Shown here piece after piece: positions 24,508 to 35,529 of a stretch of DNA of 64,000 bases; the first letter of the stretch is position 1, and every line of letters starts with the position of its first letter. Origin of the DNA: Dipteris shenzhenensis (Eukaryota; Polypodiophyta; Polypodiopsida; Gleicheniales); assembly GCA_047967505.1 (NCBI GenBank), contig CM106538.1. One strand, 5' to 3'. A program made the translations under genes and the position numbers. The notes beneath the pieces were generated by a model. That model was not told the DNA's origin and ran no database searches. It saw nothing but the letters and a program-made list of their open reading frames with translations.

Positions 24508-25084
24508 TGTGGAGGGGAAAGCCTCCATCAATCATTATAATCAAGCCTTCTTTCTCACCCATGCACACGTGAGATCTGCTTTCCATGCTTTAGCCTACAC
24601 CTCTCACCAGAACACGACCCGAGGACCTATGCTACACTTGTGAACACCTATGCTACAATGAGCAACTACATGACTGTAGGTGACCAACACCCTCAGAACT
24701 TGCACATGGGTAAAATAGGGGCAACAATGATCGGGCAGTTTGAGCTCTGTACATGGAGTATTGTGTCTCCAAAATTGATTGTAAATGATTTTGATTCACT
24801 ATAAAGTCCCTTTCTACCATATCTCAGTTTTCTACTTCTCTATATAAATTCAATCTTGATTTCAAAGCACGGGGCATTACAAGTGGTATTAGAGCAGGTT
24901 GAATCCTTGATTGTGAGTAAGAGAGATTGCTGACAGCGATGAGATTTAACAGAGGATGGCTGAACAAGATCCTTTTATTCAAACACTTACTGAAGAGCTG
25001 AAGCAATTGAAAGGCAAGGATGTGGTTGGTACTTTTGAAAGAAATGAGATTGTCACCAAGAAATACCCTAAACATGAGATGACA
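24508..25084 (+). mobile_element. LTR retrotransposon 5' end: LTR, PBS and short gag start
   Basis: A candidate LTR starts TGTGGAGGGG near 24508 and ends ...ATTACA at 24881. Two bases on is TGGTATTAGAGCAGG (24884-24898), one mismatch from the initiator Met-tRNA PBS. A frame opens at 24957 (MAEQDPFIQTLTEELKQLKG) and is lost after about 41 codons. A related LTR end recurs at 40903-41012. No second LTR was found, so the boundaries are tentative. Confidence 0.6.
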
Positions 25085-26040
25085 TTCTAACTTACATTTC
25101 AAATAATATGAGATGAGATAAGACATTAATGACATTGAACAACACATGAACATCATGAGAATATGAACAATGCTTTCATTAATTATATTTAAAAACTAGA
25201 TAAGATGACATGCAAATTTTCATTTAATATGAACAATGCTTTCATTAATTTCTTTAATTACATTTAAAAATTAGATGGATGACATGCAAATTGAACTGAC
25301 TATGTGAGTAGAAATAGGAGAAGAGATTGGAAAGGAGATGAAGATAACACTATAGAAGAGGAAACATAGATGAGAGAAATAGGAAATGACATCGAAAAGG
25401 AGATGAAGATAACAGTAAAGAGAGAGACAATATGAATGACACTGGTTTGGAATTATACTTGTATAATTATTGTGCTTCGGGATATGAGAAATTTCATATA
25501 TAATTATTAAAGTTATGTAAAATATTTTCTATAAAGTGCTTAAGAGAGAGACAATATGGATGGCATTGGTTTGGAATTTGACTTGTATAATTATTGTGCT
25601 TTGGGATATGAGACACTTTATATATAATTATTAAAGTCAAGTGAAAGATTTGCTATGAATTGCTTGACATAGGATATTCACAATTAAAAAAGTAGCACAA
25701 CATTACACTTAAACTTACATTCAATAATTACATGAGATGATATTTTAACTTACATTTAAGATAATATGAGATGGGATAAGACATTAATGGCATTGAACAA
25801 CACATGAACATCATGAGTTGTTCAAAAATGTTTCCATTAATTTCATTAATTACATTTAAAAATTAGAGAAGATGACATGCAAATTTACATTTAATATGAA
25901 CAATGCTTTCATTAATTACATTTACAAGTTAGATAAGACGACATTCAAATTTTCATTTAATATGAACAATGCTTTCATTAATTTCTTTGATTACATTTAA
26001 AAATTAGATAAGATGACATGCAAATTTACATTTCATAAAA
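25056..26040. repeat. Degenerate AT-rich minisatellite region
   Basis: Recurrent blocks of roughly 80 bp (AATATGAACAATGCTTTCATTAATT, with GATGACATGCAAATTT) occur at 25170-25290 and 25850-26040, and a tandem pair at 25425-25670 shares GTATAATTATTGTGCTT. The 25056-25170 block itself recurs at 25736-25830. No coding content. Confidence 0.7.
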
Positions 26041-26053
26041 TTTACAAGCAAAT

Positions 26054-26371
26054 TTACATATACCAAAAAAACATCATACATGCATCAAAACTCTTGTGAT
26101 GCTTCGAGTGGAGGCTGTGATGCTCTAGGTGTACACTAAGTCCCTGCTTCTTGTGCAGGATATAGTGCTCTTGGAGTATAGACTCAGACTCTTCTTCCTT
26201 TGCAAGTTGTGATGCTACTTTACTTGCATGTTGTTTTCCAATGGTAGCAATTAATTCTTGAATGGTTTTGGCCCTAAACAATTGTAGATCCTCCTCTAAA
26301 TATTTGAGCTTTGAAGGTCCCTTTGATGAGACATGTGGCTTCAGTGGGAATTTTTCATTGAAGATCAACAT
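26054..26371 (-). other. Open frame of unknown nature
   Basis: A 105-codon minus-strand frame, charged and helix-prone (LKYLEEDLQLFRAKTIQELI, with SQLAKEEESESILQ). It lies immediately outside the unclassified element that starts near 26409. I do not recognise it. It could be part of a transposon gene or chance. Confidence 0.2.
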
Positions 26372-26408
26372 GCAATTATAGGCAACTCTCCACCCACATC
26401 TATGCTCC

Positions 26409-26870
26409 TCCTCTAGGGATTTGTGGCGGTATTAAAACATCAGTTTTAAAACGATGTATTAAAATTTTTAAAACATTTTTAAAGTTGCTATGGGGTGTTT
26501 TAAAACACCCCAGTAGCGATTTTTATCCATAACCATGGTTCTCGACCGGTATGCCTATACACTGGCCGGTATCTTCATATCACACCGACCAGTATTTTAT
26601 AATACCATCTGGTTTAAAATATACCGACCAGTATACATCTACACTGACCGGTGTTTATCAACACCGACTGGTATAATTAGGAACACCGGTCGATGTTCAG
26701 AGACACGAGTCAGTGTCTCTAATGTTATTTATACCTGCATCGTGCTTGTACTATTCACAAATTCTGAGATTCCTAGGATAGTGTGGAGTCTTGGGAAAGA
26801 CAAGAAGCATAATAAAGAGGATAAACAAAGCTACAAAGAAATTTGTAAGTTTTGTTAGTCCTTAAAGTAT
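26409..26870 (+). mobile_element. End of an unclassified DNA element (family X/Y), plus orientation
   Basis: This starts at GGATTTGTGGCGG with TTAAAAC/GTTTTAA blocks, including GGTGTTTTAAAACACC. An array of ACCGACCGGT-like motifs follows (26546-26705). Next comes a leader with ATTCTGAGATTCC and a lysine-rich frame (DKKHNKEDKQSYKEICKFC, ending 26858). The same order in the opposite orientation occurs at 45545-45000, where the motif core reads ACCGCACGGT. It is probably a TIR-type DNA transposon; superfamily undetermined. Confidence 0.5.
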
Positions 26871-26879
26871 GAAAAAGTA

Positions 26880-27815
26880 TCTAGTGCTGGTGGTGGGCTC
26901 GCTTTTGCCAGTCGGAATCCACTTGCACTTAGATACTAATTGGAAAATTAGCAATTGCTACATTACACATACTATTAGGTGAAAAGTAAGTTAGTTGCAT
27001 TTGACATTGTACTTAGCTTTGAAAAAATAGATGATTTTGAATTTATGCATGAAGTATATAAGTTGTTACTTGTTTGGATTGGAAACTCTTTGGAATGACT
27101 TGTGACTTAGGACTAGGTAGTTTCATGGCTTGGAATTTTAGTTTAGTTTCATAACTTATAGATGTAAAGTAAGGTAGTTGCATGTGACATTGTACTTAGC
27201 TTTGAAAAAATAGGTGATTTTGAACTTATGCATGAAGTATAGAAGTTGTTACTTGTATAGATTGTAAACTCTTTGGCATGACTTGTCACTTAGGAGTAGG
27301 TAGTTGCATGGCTTGGAATTTTAGTTTTGTTTCATAACTTATGATTTCATTCTAGATGCATGAAATATAGTACATAGATACTAGCAAAATTTAGGAAAAT
27401 GGTAGAGTAGACATTAGTGAATGAAATGATTTACTTCTAGAATAGTTTATGTTTGTGTGTATGATTTTCGTACTTTTAGCATATGTATTTATTTATAAGC
27501 ATGTAACTATAGCTTGTAACTATACCTAAAGAAAAAGTCAATGGGCCGGTTGGAGGTTCACTTAAGCCGATCTATAATAACTCGTTCGTTGATGAATAAT
27601 ATTATACCACATGCCAGATGGAGGTTCGCTTAGGCCGACCTAGAACATCTCATATGTGGTTAAAATTCATACTATATATTGCTGAAACTCTACAAACTAG
27701 TATTTAAGAGTGATGGTGAAATATTTGACTTTGAGCCAGTTGTGGACTTGCTTATGTCGACTGTTTGCATCTGGCTCGAAGTCTAGCCAGTTGTGGAGCT
27801 TACAATTGCCGGCTC
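26880..27815 (+). repeat. Five spaced copies of a ~27-bp motif plus a 183-bp tandem duplication
   Basis: Variants of CCAGTTGGAGGTTCGCTTAG followed by GCCGAC lie near 26888, 27548, 27607, 27727 and 27784. Counterparts exist in the Y copy near 45065, 44690, 44610 and 44475. Between them 26995-27177 is duplicated at 27178-27350 (TGACATTGTACTTAGCTTTG in both). Confidence 0.6.
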
Positions 27816-28084
27816 ATAGCAACTCACAAAATTATGATGCGTATGTGTGGAAAGATAGTGATATACATAGATTCACTATCCTTATGTTTTATAGATTATT
27901 AGGTCAAACAAATCAGGTATGAATATATTATATCCATTTTAATTTGTAGCTTTTATTAGAATTGAAACCCCATAGTATAATATACATAGAAAAAAACAAT
28001 ATTGAGGACTGAGGATATTAGGTTAACAATTTATCCTAGCTTAGAAAGTAGTAGTAAAACAATTTCTCATAGCTTGGAAAGTAG

Positions 28085-29710
28085 TAATAAAATTATTCCT
28101 ATAGGTCAAATCGCTTTCTTAAGCACAATCCTAAAAATGTGATTAAGAAAGCGATTTTGGGCTCTAGAGACCTGCCACAACAAGCAAAATTGCTTTGTTA
28201 AGTACCTTTTCAAGTTCAACAATCTAAATTATTAGACGATTTTCTTTGATTATGTTATTACTTAGGTTCAACAATCTAAGCTATTCTATTTCCTTTTAGA
28301 TCAAAGGGATCCAGGCAAAGTATCCCAGAAAAGGAGGTTGGACTTCACCTCCCAGATTGTGTTCAGGCAAAATCCTATACCAGGTAGAATCATCACTCTT
28401 TGTGTTAGGAGTCCTATTCCTCTACTGGTTTTATTTTGATTGAATGTAGATACTATGTAATGCAAAAGTGTGCTTAAGAAAGAAATTTTTCTTATTGGAA
28501 ATCCGTCCAATAAGCCAAATTGCTTTCTTGACACAATTCTTGAAGTGTGTCAATTTATTCCTTTAAATATAATTTTCATTGTGGTTCTGCTCCCTTTTTG
28601 GTTGTTCATGCTTTGGAAATATGTTTGCTTATGAGATAAAAAAGATAAGGGCAAAGGCCCAAGAAAAGATGATGGAGTTTACTACTAAGGTTGGGCGCAA
28701 GGACCATCCTAGACTAGGTTTGTCCATCACTCTATGTGTGCTTTTTAATGTCATGTGTCCTTAAGAAGTGTGGGGCCTCTATTAAACGTGGATGCAAAGA
28801 AATGTTAAAATGTGCTTAAGCAAGCGATTTTGCCTATTGGAGTTTTGTCCAATAGGCCAAATTGTTTTCTTGGACACAAATTTGGAATGTGTGCTTTCTT
28901 AAGAAAATGTTTACATTGAATAGTGGCCCCACACTATAGAAGGCCTCATAAGGTCTATAGTTGTTGTATAGAGTCCAATAGGGCATCCTAGATGTAGAAG
29001 ACCTCAAAATCTCTCTAGCTACTATTTTAGGTGTGCCAAATTACTCTTTTAAGGACATATTTTGCTCTAGTCCTCCTTTTTTGGCTAGTCATGCCATTGA
29101 GATACTTTTTCTTTGTCTGATCTAATAGATAAGGGTAAGAGTTCCCAAGAGGAGACTAAGGTAACAACTTCTGATGTTGGGGACATGGACCAAGTAGAAT
29201 CATGACTCTCTCTAGTATGAGGTTCTTGTTTTTGAGCCCATTTATTGAAGTAATGTTTCAAAACGTGATATTTTTTGTCTTGGAATTGTTCAGCATGTTA
29301 AAATATCACTTGAGAGAATTTCTAAGAAATGTGCTTAACAAAGTGATCTGGCCTGCTGAGCAAGCCTCCACTAGGCAAATCGTTTTCTTGAGCACATTTT
29401 AAGCGTTTCTTTAAATGTGCTTTTAAGAAAGAAATTTTGCCTGTGGTCAAGCCTCCAACAGCCGAAATCGCTCCATTGAGAATAATCCTTAAAAGGAATC
29501 ATGATGCATGCCTCAGTCAAGTTGAATTTCTATCTGTCTTAAGCACAATGTGTAAGTTTTCTCTCTTTTAAAATATGTTTGCTTTATCAGATCCACAAGT
29601 TAAAGATAGGGTTTCCTATAAGAGGATTGTGGACTTCACTTTTGATGTTACCCTCATGGAACATCCTAAACTTGGTAGACTCTCATTCTATGTATCTTGA
29701 TTTTCTTGTA
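28085..29710 (+). repeat. Four-unit exon-like tandem array separated by long hairpins
   Basis: Four similar coding-looking segments start near 28299, 28640, 29132 and 29588. Each begins after an AG (for example TTCCTTTTAG) and ends at a GT (|GTAGAATCATC, |GTTTGTCC). They encode variants of KAQEKMMEFTTKVGRKDHPR. Between them are inverted repeats based on TGTGCTTAAGAAAGCGATTT (28094-28165, 28475-28540, 28812-28875, 29330-29395, 29415-29475), with spacers such as CCTATTGGA/TCCAATAGG. It may be a duplicated exon cluster within element X. Function unknown. Confidence 0.5.
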
Positions 29711-29756
29711 TTGATGTCTACAAGTAGATATTGATGAATAGTTTTCAATGATATAG

Positions 29757-30821
29757 GGAAAAGGAAAAGGGGTTCAGAAAGAGTATCAAGTATCCCCAAG
29801 GAAAGGACATCATCACATGCCCCAGAAGGTTCCAAGTCAAGAGAAGAAACAAAATCATGTGATGAACTATTTTTTGACTTACTTCATAAGTGTAATGGCC
29901 AATAAGATTTCCACATTTTCTATGAAATGTTCAACAAGGAGTTGGATTATTCATATTTGGTTGATTAACACATTGAATTTGGTTGATCAACACATTGGAT
30001 TATTTAGATTTGGTTGATTAACACATTGAATTTCTGGATGAACAAAGCAACATCTTTCAAAATCTCATAGGGGAGGGTAGGGTTTGTATTGGAAATAAGT
30101 ATCACATCCACATCAAGGACTTACTGACAGATAATAAGTTCAAGACTTCCATTCATAAGAGATGAACTTTTGCCAAAGCATGTTAAGGTAGAATGCAACA
30201 TGCACAATAAAAGAGAAAACTTCTAGAGGAATGCTTGGTGTCGTAGTGTACCTGAACTATCATCAAGTTGACACTAAGGAAGGCTTGGAGATGCAAGAGG
30301 ATGAGGAAGAAGATGAGAGGCCCTGGGATAAAGAACTAGAAGAGCAAGATAAAGAGGAACCCAAGAGTAGGGGAAAGTATTAGAGAAGGAGGACGAAGAG
30401 GAGGTATGTAGTCAAGGAGAGAGATGAAGCTACTGTAGTCAAACTTGTGGCACAAGGTTAGACACATTTAGCGAGCCAGTAAGTATTGAAGGCCTTGACA
30501 TTGAAATCTATAGCCATGCTATTCCATTTCTTCCCACTTTCCAAATTGGAGATATGGGGTATATTCTTCTTCATGACATTGAAGCAATATTTGACTTGAG
30601 GGGGCATTGATTGCCCAAGCTTGCCATATGGATTCCAAGATCATTGTGGAGGAGAGGTGGAGGATGACCCTTTCCATGGCATGGAAGATAATTTTGACTC
30701 ACTAGAATGTCTATTGATGTGCTTTGAAGAAGCTCAAAAATGTATGGGAGGCTATGACATTGACGATTGTGTTGTAGCTATACCAATTTGTGTCTGGCAA
30801 CTGCCAGCAGTAGATTGCTAA
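29757..30821 (+). pseudogene. Broken acidic-protein gene, probably transposon-encoded
   Basis: Coding-looking segments in different frames: RKRGSERVSSIPKERTSSH (29760), a Glu/Asp-rich tract near 30285-30370 (LEMQEDEEEDERPWDKELEE), GLDIEIYSHAIPFLPTFQIG (30489), and PYGFQDHCGGEVEDDPFHGM with CVWQLPAVDC (30621-30821). Stops and shifts separate them. It follows the exon-like array and may be its 3' continuation. I do not recognise the family. Confidence 0.3.
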
Positions 30822-30997
30822 GTACTTGTAGAGCATGGAGCTTTTAGTGATCTTTCTACAACATCACTTTGATCACCTTGGAAATATTTATAATATTGAA
30901 TCACTTCAATCACTTTGGAGCTTTGTACAACATCACTTCATTCACTTTGGAAATATATATAATATTGGATATATACAGACATCATCATAGCAAAATC

Positions 30998-31540
30998 CAT
31001 CATCATAGTGACATCCCTTCCTCTCTCATTAGCATTATCCAACCACTTTATTTCAAATCTTCATCTCATTTTAATCAAAATCTTTCATCTCACAGTATGG
31101 TCCTTGGCCTGTCAAAGGATACTATGTAGTCACATAGCTAAGAAAACGTCACTTCAACCACTTTGGAAATATTTTAATATTGGATATATACAGAGGTATA
31201 TATATATGTAGATATTCAAAATCTTTCATCTGACATTATGGTCCTTGTCCTATCAAAGGACACTATCCAGAACCAAAGCATTCTCTTGCCATACTAAGTG
31301 TTACCGATCATCATAGCAACATCTCTTCCTCTTTCATTAGCATTATTCAACCACTTTTTTTCAAATCTTCAACTCAGTTTAGTCGAAATCTTTTGTCTCA
31401 CATTATGGTCTCTGGCCTATCAAAGGACACTATCTAGTAACATAGCTGAGAAAATCACTTCAATCACTTTGGAAATATTTTTATATTGGATATATATAAT
31501 TATTATATATATATATATATAATAATATATATATATATCT
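30998..31540 (+). repeat. 308-bp imperfect tandem duplication ending in an AT microsatellite
   Basis: The block from CATCATAGTGACATC (31001-31190) recurs at 31309-31500. A third partial copy (CAAAGGACACTAT) lies between them. An (AT)n tract occupies 31499-31540. Confidence 0.75.
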
Positions 31541-31689
31541 TAGCAACTACACTTATATTGAAAAATATGAAATAAAAAAATAAAGCAAGATACATGGAGA
31601 AGTGTAAAGAATGAATTCACATTGAGAAATATTATACAATGCCAATCTTCTCTAAAAAGATGGCCGATGGAGTCTAATTAGGAGGTACA

Positions 31690-32060
31690 TATGTCTGAAA
31701 CAGGGGGATAACTTTGCAGCTGTCGCTGCATCTAGGGAGAACGAGGAAGATGAGCCATACTTTCTGTTGTAGTGCACAAAACCTAAGCACAAGGTTGAGG
31801 AAGCATTTAAGGATAATTGGGGGAACAACCTATGAGAAGTGGGATGTAGTAGTCAAAGCTTTTTGATATAAAAAAACACCCAAGAGAGGCCTCAATTACG
31901 AAGTGCTACATAAGAGTCCACAAACATTTGTGTACTCTCATCTAGTAAGAGCTATTAAGTTCCAGATGCAACTTGTACCACAATGAAAGAAGGGCAAGAG
32001 TGTCTTCAAATTGGATTTAGACATGCATGAGAAATTCCTGGGGTGTCTTGGAGTGGTGGA
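31690..32060 (+). pseudogene. Unclassified family IV protein, C-terminal fragment (copy 1)
   Basis: The translation resembles 40696-40899: DNFAAVAAS, CTKPKHKVEE, YEKWDVVVKAF, KKTPKRGLNYEVLHKSP, then VYSHLVRAIKFQMQLVP and FKLDLDMHEKFLGCLGVVDE. Internal stops are present. The family is repeated in the window, hence probably transposon-encoded, but I cannot name it. Confidence 0.4.
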
Positions 32061-32159
32061 CGAGGACGACTGAGATAGTACTAAAAGAAAATGTAGTCTC
32101 ATTGCAAGGAAACAATATTCTGCTTGTCCTAGAAAATGGAAAATGTATTTGAGACGATG

Positions 32160-32460
32160 CTTTTTTTAGTAAATCCCAAAGTAACCACCGCACTTGTCTT
32201 TGTAAGAGTTTTGTAAATCCCAAACGATAAATCCCATGCTTTTTAGTATATCCCAAACAACCACCGTGCTAGTTTTATCAAAGTGTTTTTGTAAATCCCA
32301 AATGGTAAATTCCATGCTTGTTTTTAGTATATCCCAACAACCACCACACTAGTTTTATTAAATTGTTTTTGTAAATCCCAAATGGTAAATCCCATGCTTG
32401 TTTTTAGTATATCCCAACAACCATTGCGCTGGTTTCCCATAACGAATCCACATATCCATA
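32160..32460. repeat. ~79-bp tandem repeat with AACCACCG(N)GCT motif
   Basis: Units begin AAATCCCAAA at 32171, 32215, 32293 and 32373; the last spacings are 78 and 80 bp. Each holds CAACCACCGYGCTAGTTT-like sequence, similar to the AACCACCGGGCTGGTTT motif at 41230-41970. It lies just 3' of the family IV coding fragment, as a subterminal array would. Confidence 0.65.
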
Positions 32461-33129
32461 AATCCATTCATCTTGTAATAATAGAAGCAAACCACTGCAT
32501 TGGTGGCTGTTAATATCCTAATGCAACCAATTATCATGTTGGCGATCACTTATCCTACATTAGTAATGTGCTATCCTAAAATTTGTTGCACAGTGCTATA
32601 CTAAAGAAAAGAAATTATTTGATGTTCTTTCATTGATCGATGGTTTGTATAGATCTAGATCAGAGTAGACTAGATCACCATAGAGAGGATGCTCCCCAAG
32701 CTGCCAATCTAAGCCATGCCCAAAATTCTGTATTAGTACCTACTCGGAGTCCATATGCTCACATATGGTTTCACATCATCACATTACCTGAAACTTGACG
32801 TTCATCAGTTCAGTGAGAAGACTTCAGAGTGTTCAGAGGCATTGATGATTGTTCAATGGGCAGATAGCACATGATTTGATTTCACACACACATGCCACCA
32901 TTGTAAATTGTATTCGGCTATTTTCACGGCATTGTGCACATCATTTCAGCCTTGTAAAGCCTCTTGGCTATTCCTAGCATCATTTGCCACAAGCCTTGTA
33001 ATATAGATGAGATTTTATCTATTGTAGTTCTATCTTCACTGATAGTTCAGGTTTCACTTGGTACAATCAGTGTTCTGCAGTTGATTCATACACTGATTTA
33101 CCCGACACTTTGAGTACATTTCTTGCACC

Positions 33130-33687
33130 ATGTCTACGACTAGCAACCTCAATCTGGAGGCATCTGCTATGCTAGACAACTCTAATTATGGCACATGGAA
33201 ATACCGAATGGAGACCGTTCTTGTACTTCAGGACAAATGGGAGTATGTCGATGGATCTACACCTAGACCATTGGACAATCCAGCCAGTAGTAGCTCTACT
33301 CCACCTGTTGTTATAGCACTAGCAGCAGGATCTATAGCTACACAAATAGTTTCCACACCTATAGCAGATCCTTCCATCGCCCGAGCTCAGGCAGAGTGGG
33401 ATAAGAAAGATAAGTATGCATATCATCTGATCAAGCAGAATGTGCAAGATGTCATGCTAGGACAGCCCAACATAGTCAAGACATCAAAAGAAGCATGGGA
33501 TATGTTCACAGCTCTCTACGAGTCCAAGAACACTTCTAGGATTCTCACACTGAGAAACCAAATCAACTTGAGTTTTCGCAATCATCTTACAGCAGAAGGA
33601 GAGACTATGAATCTAGCAGAAATGGTTCAAGTCAGTCCTTCTTCGATTCCCCAGAATCACCATCTTGAGGGAAGGCCTACTTCATGA
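33130..33687 (+). pseudogene. Ty1-copia Gag fragment
   Basis: The ATG at 33130 opens MSTTSNLNLEASAMLDNSNY followed by GTWKYRMETVL, the copia Gag N-terminal W-K motif. AEWDKKDKYAYHLIKQNVQD and SKEAWDMFTALYESKNTSR (the UBN2-type region) follow. The frame closes within vestiges of a 3' polypurine area at 33661-33706, so protease, integrase and RT are deleted. Gag would package retrotransposon RNA; this copy is internally deleted. Confidence 0.8.
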
Positions 33688-33706
33688 TGTTAATCTTGAG
33701 GGAAGG

Positions 33707-34323
33707 TGTTGAGATTTCATGCTCAACATCATGTGATCATGTGTGCATAGCACCATCATGTGATAGCACTAACCCAATAGAGTGCTATAAAGGAAAGGGT
33801 TAGATCCCCTAACCCTAACCCTAAATGGGTTTGTATATATTCTACATTTTCAACTAAATCTAGTGTACAGTTAGTCATTTGTGGTGTGCTCTCTAGTTGT
33901 GCCCTCTCTCCTCATCTCCACTCTTCTCCTCTCCCCTCTTTATATTTTGTCACATGCTTCTTGTAGAAACACGTGGGATAGAATAGATGCATCTTGGAAG
34001 AGGAGTGAGAGCACAAGATGTAACAAAAAATGTTGTTCTCTATTGATTGTGAGAGAGGTGACTCTCTCTTATAGAAATGGGGAGAAGGTGGGCTAGATCA
34101 AAGGCACCTTCCCTACATCAGTGGACAATCATCCCCTACATCAGTGGGACTAGCCTGAATCAAAGGAACCTCCCATGTGGGGGCCTTTGGCTTACATCAT
34201 CACTTAGGTCACACACTAGACACATCATAGCACTAGACGTGCCTCTACAACACACACAACCATATGACTACTAGTGGATGCACACATGCACCTAGCAAGC
34301 CCTTGATCACACATATCCCAACA
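33707..34323. repeat. LTR of a copia-type element (617 bp)
   Basis: This starts TGTTGAGAT and ends ATCCCAACA, a perfect 5'-TGTTG...CAACA-3' pairing with near-identical 9-bp ends. The left flank has a purine run (CTTGAGGGAAGG). The right flank reads, on the minus strand, CTTGAGGGGGGGTA, also like a polypurine tract, so orientation is ambiguous. It contains (CCCTAA)3-like sequence at 33807-33825. Its last 53 bp recur at 34960-35012. Confidence 0.6.
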
Positions 34324-34959
34324 TACCCCCCCTCAAGGGTTTGCCTCTTGCTATGTCAAGGATACATCTAGTCTCATAGTTTCTCATGCCATCTCATGGT
34401 GGTCAAGGATAAATCTATGTCTAGGATCGCATGCTAGCAAAGGTTCCCAAGGGTCAAGGTTTACGAAAATGGGATAGTCCAAAACACACATATCACATGG
34501 CCTACATCATATGGTGACCAGAGGTGACTTACAAAAGACAAAACACATAGCATTCTTTTTGGAGTACTACTACTCCAGGCAGAGAACATCAAAATTTAAC
34601 CAAGTGATGATAAACAAAAATTCAAAGACAAGTTGCTCAAAAGGCAAAGTCCTTGTCTTCTACCACAAAGTTGAATGCTTCATTTGTTGATGAGTCTCAT
34701 CAATCAGATTTGCCTTGGCATTCTTTATAAATGCTTGATCATCTTCAAGATTTCCAATGTCCAAAAGTGATGCCTCTTGTTGAAAAAACTATGAGTATCA
34801 TTCTTCATCTTGAAAACTTTGAGGAAGCCTTCTATGTTGATCTTGACATCCATATATATTTTGTCATTTGCCAAAGAGGTTGGCATGAAATTAAAATGTG
34901 GAGAGTAGATCTCCCTTTTTCTTTGGTAGCACCAAGAATATCTCATCATCAAGAATGTC

Positions 34960-35012
34960 TAGTGGATGCACACATGCACCTAGCAAGCCCTTGATCACAC
35001 ATATCCCAACAC
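34960..35012. repeat. 53-bp duplicate of the LTR end
   Basis: Matches 34271-34323 (CTAGTGGATGCACACATGCA through ATCCCAACA). Sequence between the two copies (34324-34959) is unassigned and may be internal retrotransposon DNA on the minus strand. Confidence 0.75.
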
Positions 35013-35013
35013 T

Positions 35014-35473
35014 TCTCGGTGAAAGGTGAAAAAGCTGTGGCAAAACGCTTGGCGATGATAGTTGGTCAGGCCAGAGATTGAGCTGCACGAAGTGGGGCAG
35101 AGCTGCATGATGTAGTCAGGCTAGAGCCTTCATTGTGCAAAGCAGGGAAGAACTAGCCTGTGTTGAGATTTGTGGTCTTTAGAATGATAGATTGTGTCTC
35201 ATTATTATGCCAAGAACTAGCGCAGTGGTCGCTCCAAGCCAACCTTGAATTTTCATGATCTGCATGGGTACGCTGCTTGGTGATAAGTGGCAAAGCTATG
35301 GCAAAAGGCTATGCGATGATAGGTGGTCAGGCCAAAGACTACACTATGCAAAGTAGTGCAGAGATGCATGATGTAGTCAAGCCAGAGACTGCTCTGTGTG
35401 AAGTAGGCCAGAGATGTAGTGTGTCGAGCTCTGTGGTGTTCAAAATGATAGATTGTGTCTCATTATTATGCCA
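35014..35473 (+). repeat. 261-bp tandem duplication
   Basis: Units 35014-35213 and 35275-35473 share AGATTGTGTCTCATTATTAT, ATGATGTAGTCARGC and GCGATGATAG. No protein recognised. Confidence 0.75.
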
Positions 35474-35529
35474 ATGTAGCATCATGACGTTGGAAAAATT
35501 TCCAGCAAGAGCATGGGTCCCATCCCAAA

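Noticed and set aside
32160-32460. CRISPR array
   Set aside because: Regular spacing, but units are contiguous diverged repeats without unique spacers, in a plant transposon context.
33050-33085. Primer-binding site upstream of the copia gag (CTTGGTACAATCAGTG)
   Set aside because: It does not match the initiator tRNA complement and no LTR end abuts it.
33807-33825. Interstitial telomere repeat (CCCTAA)3
   Set aside because: Only about three units within an LTR; too short to indicate a former telomere.
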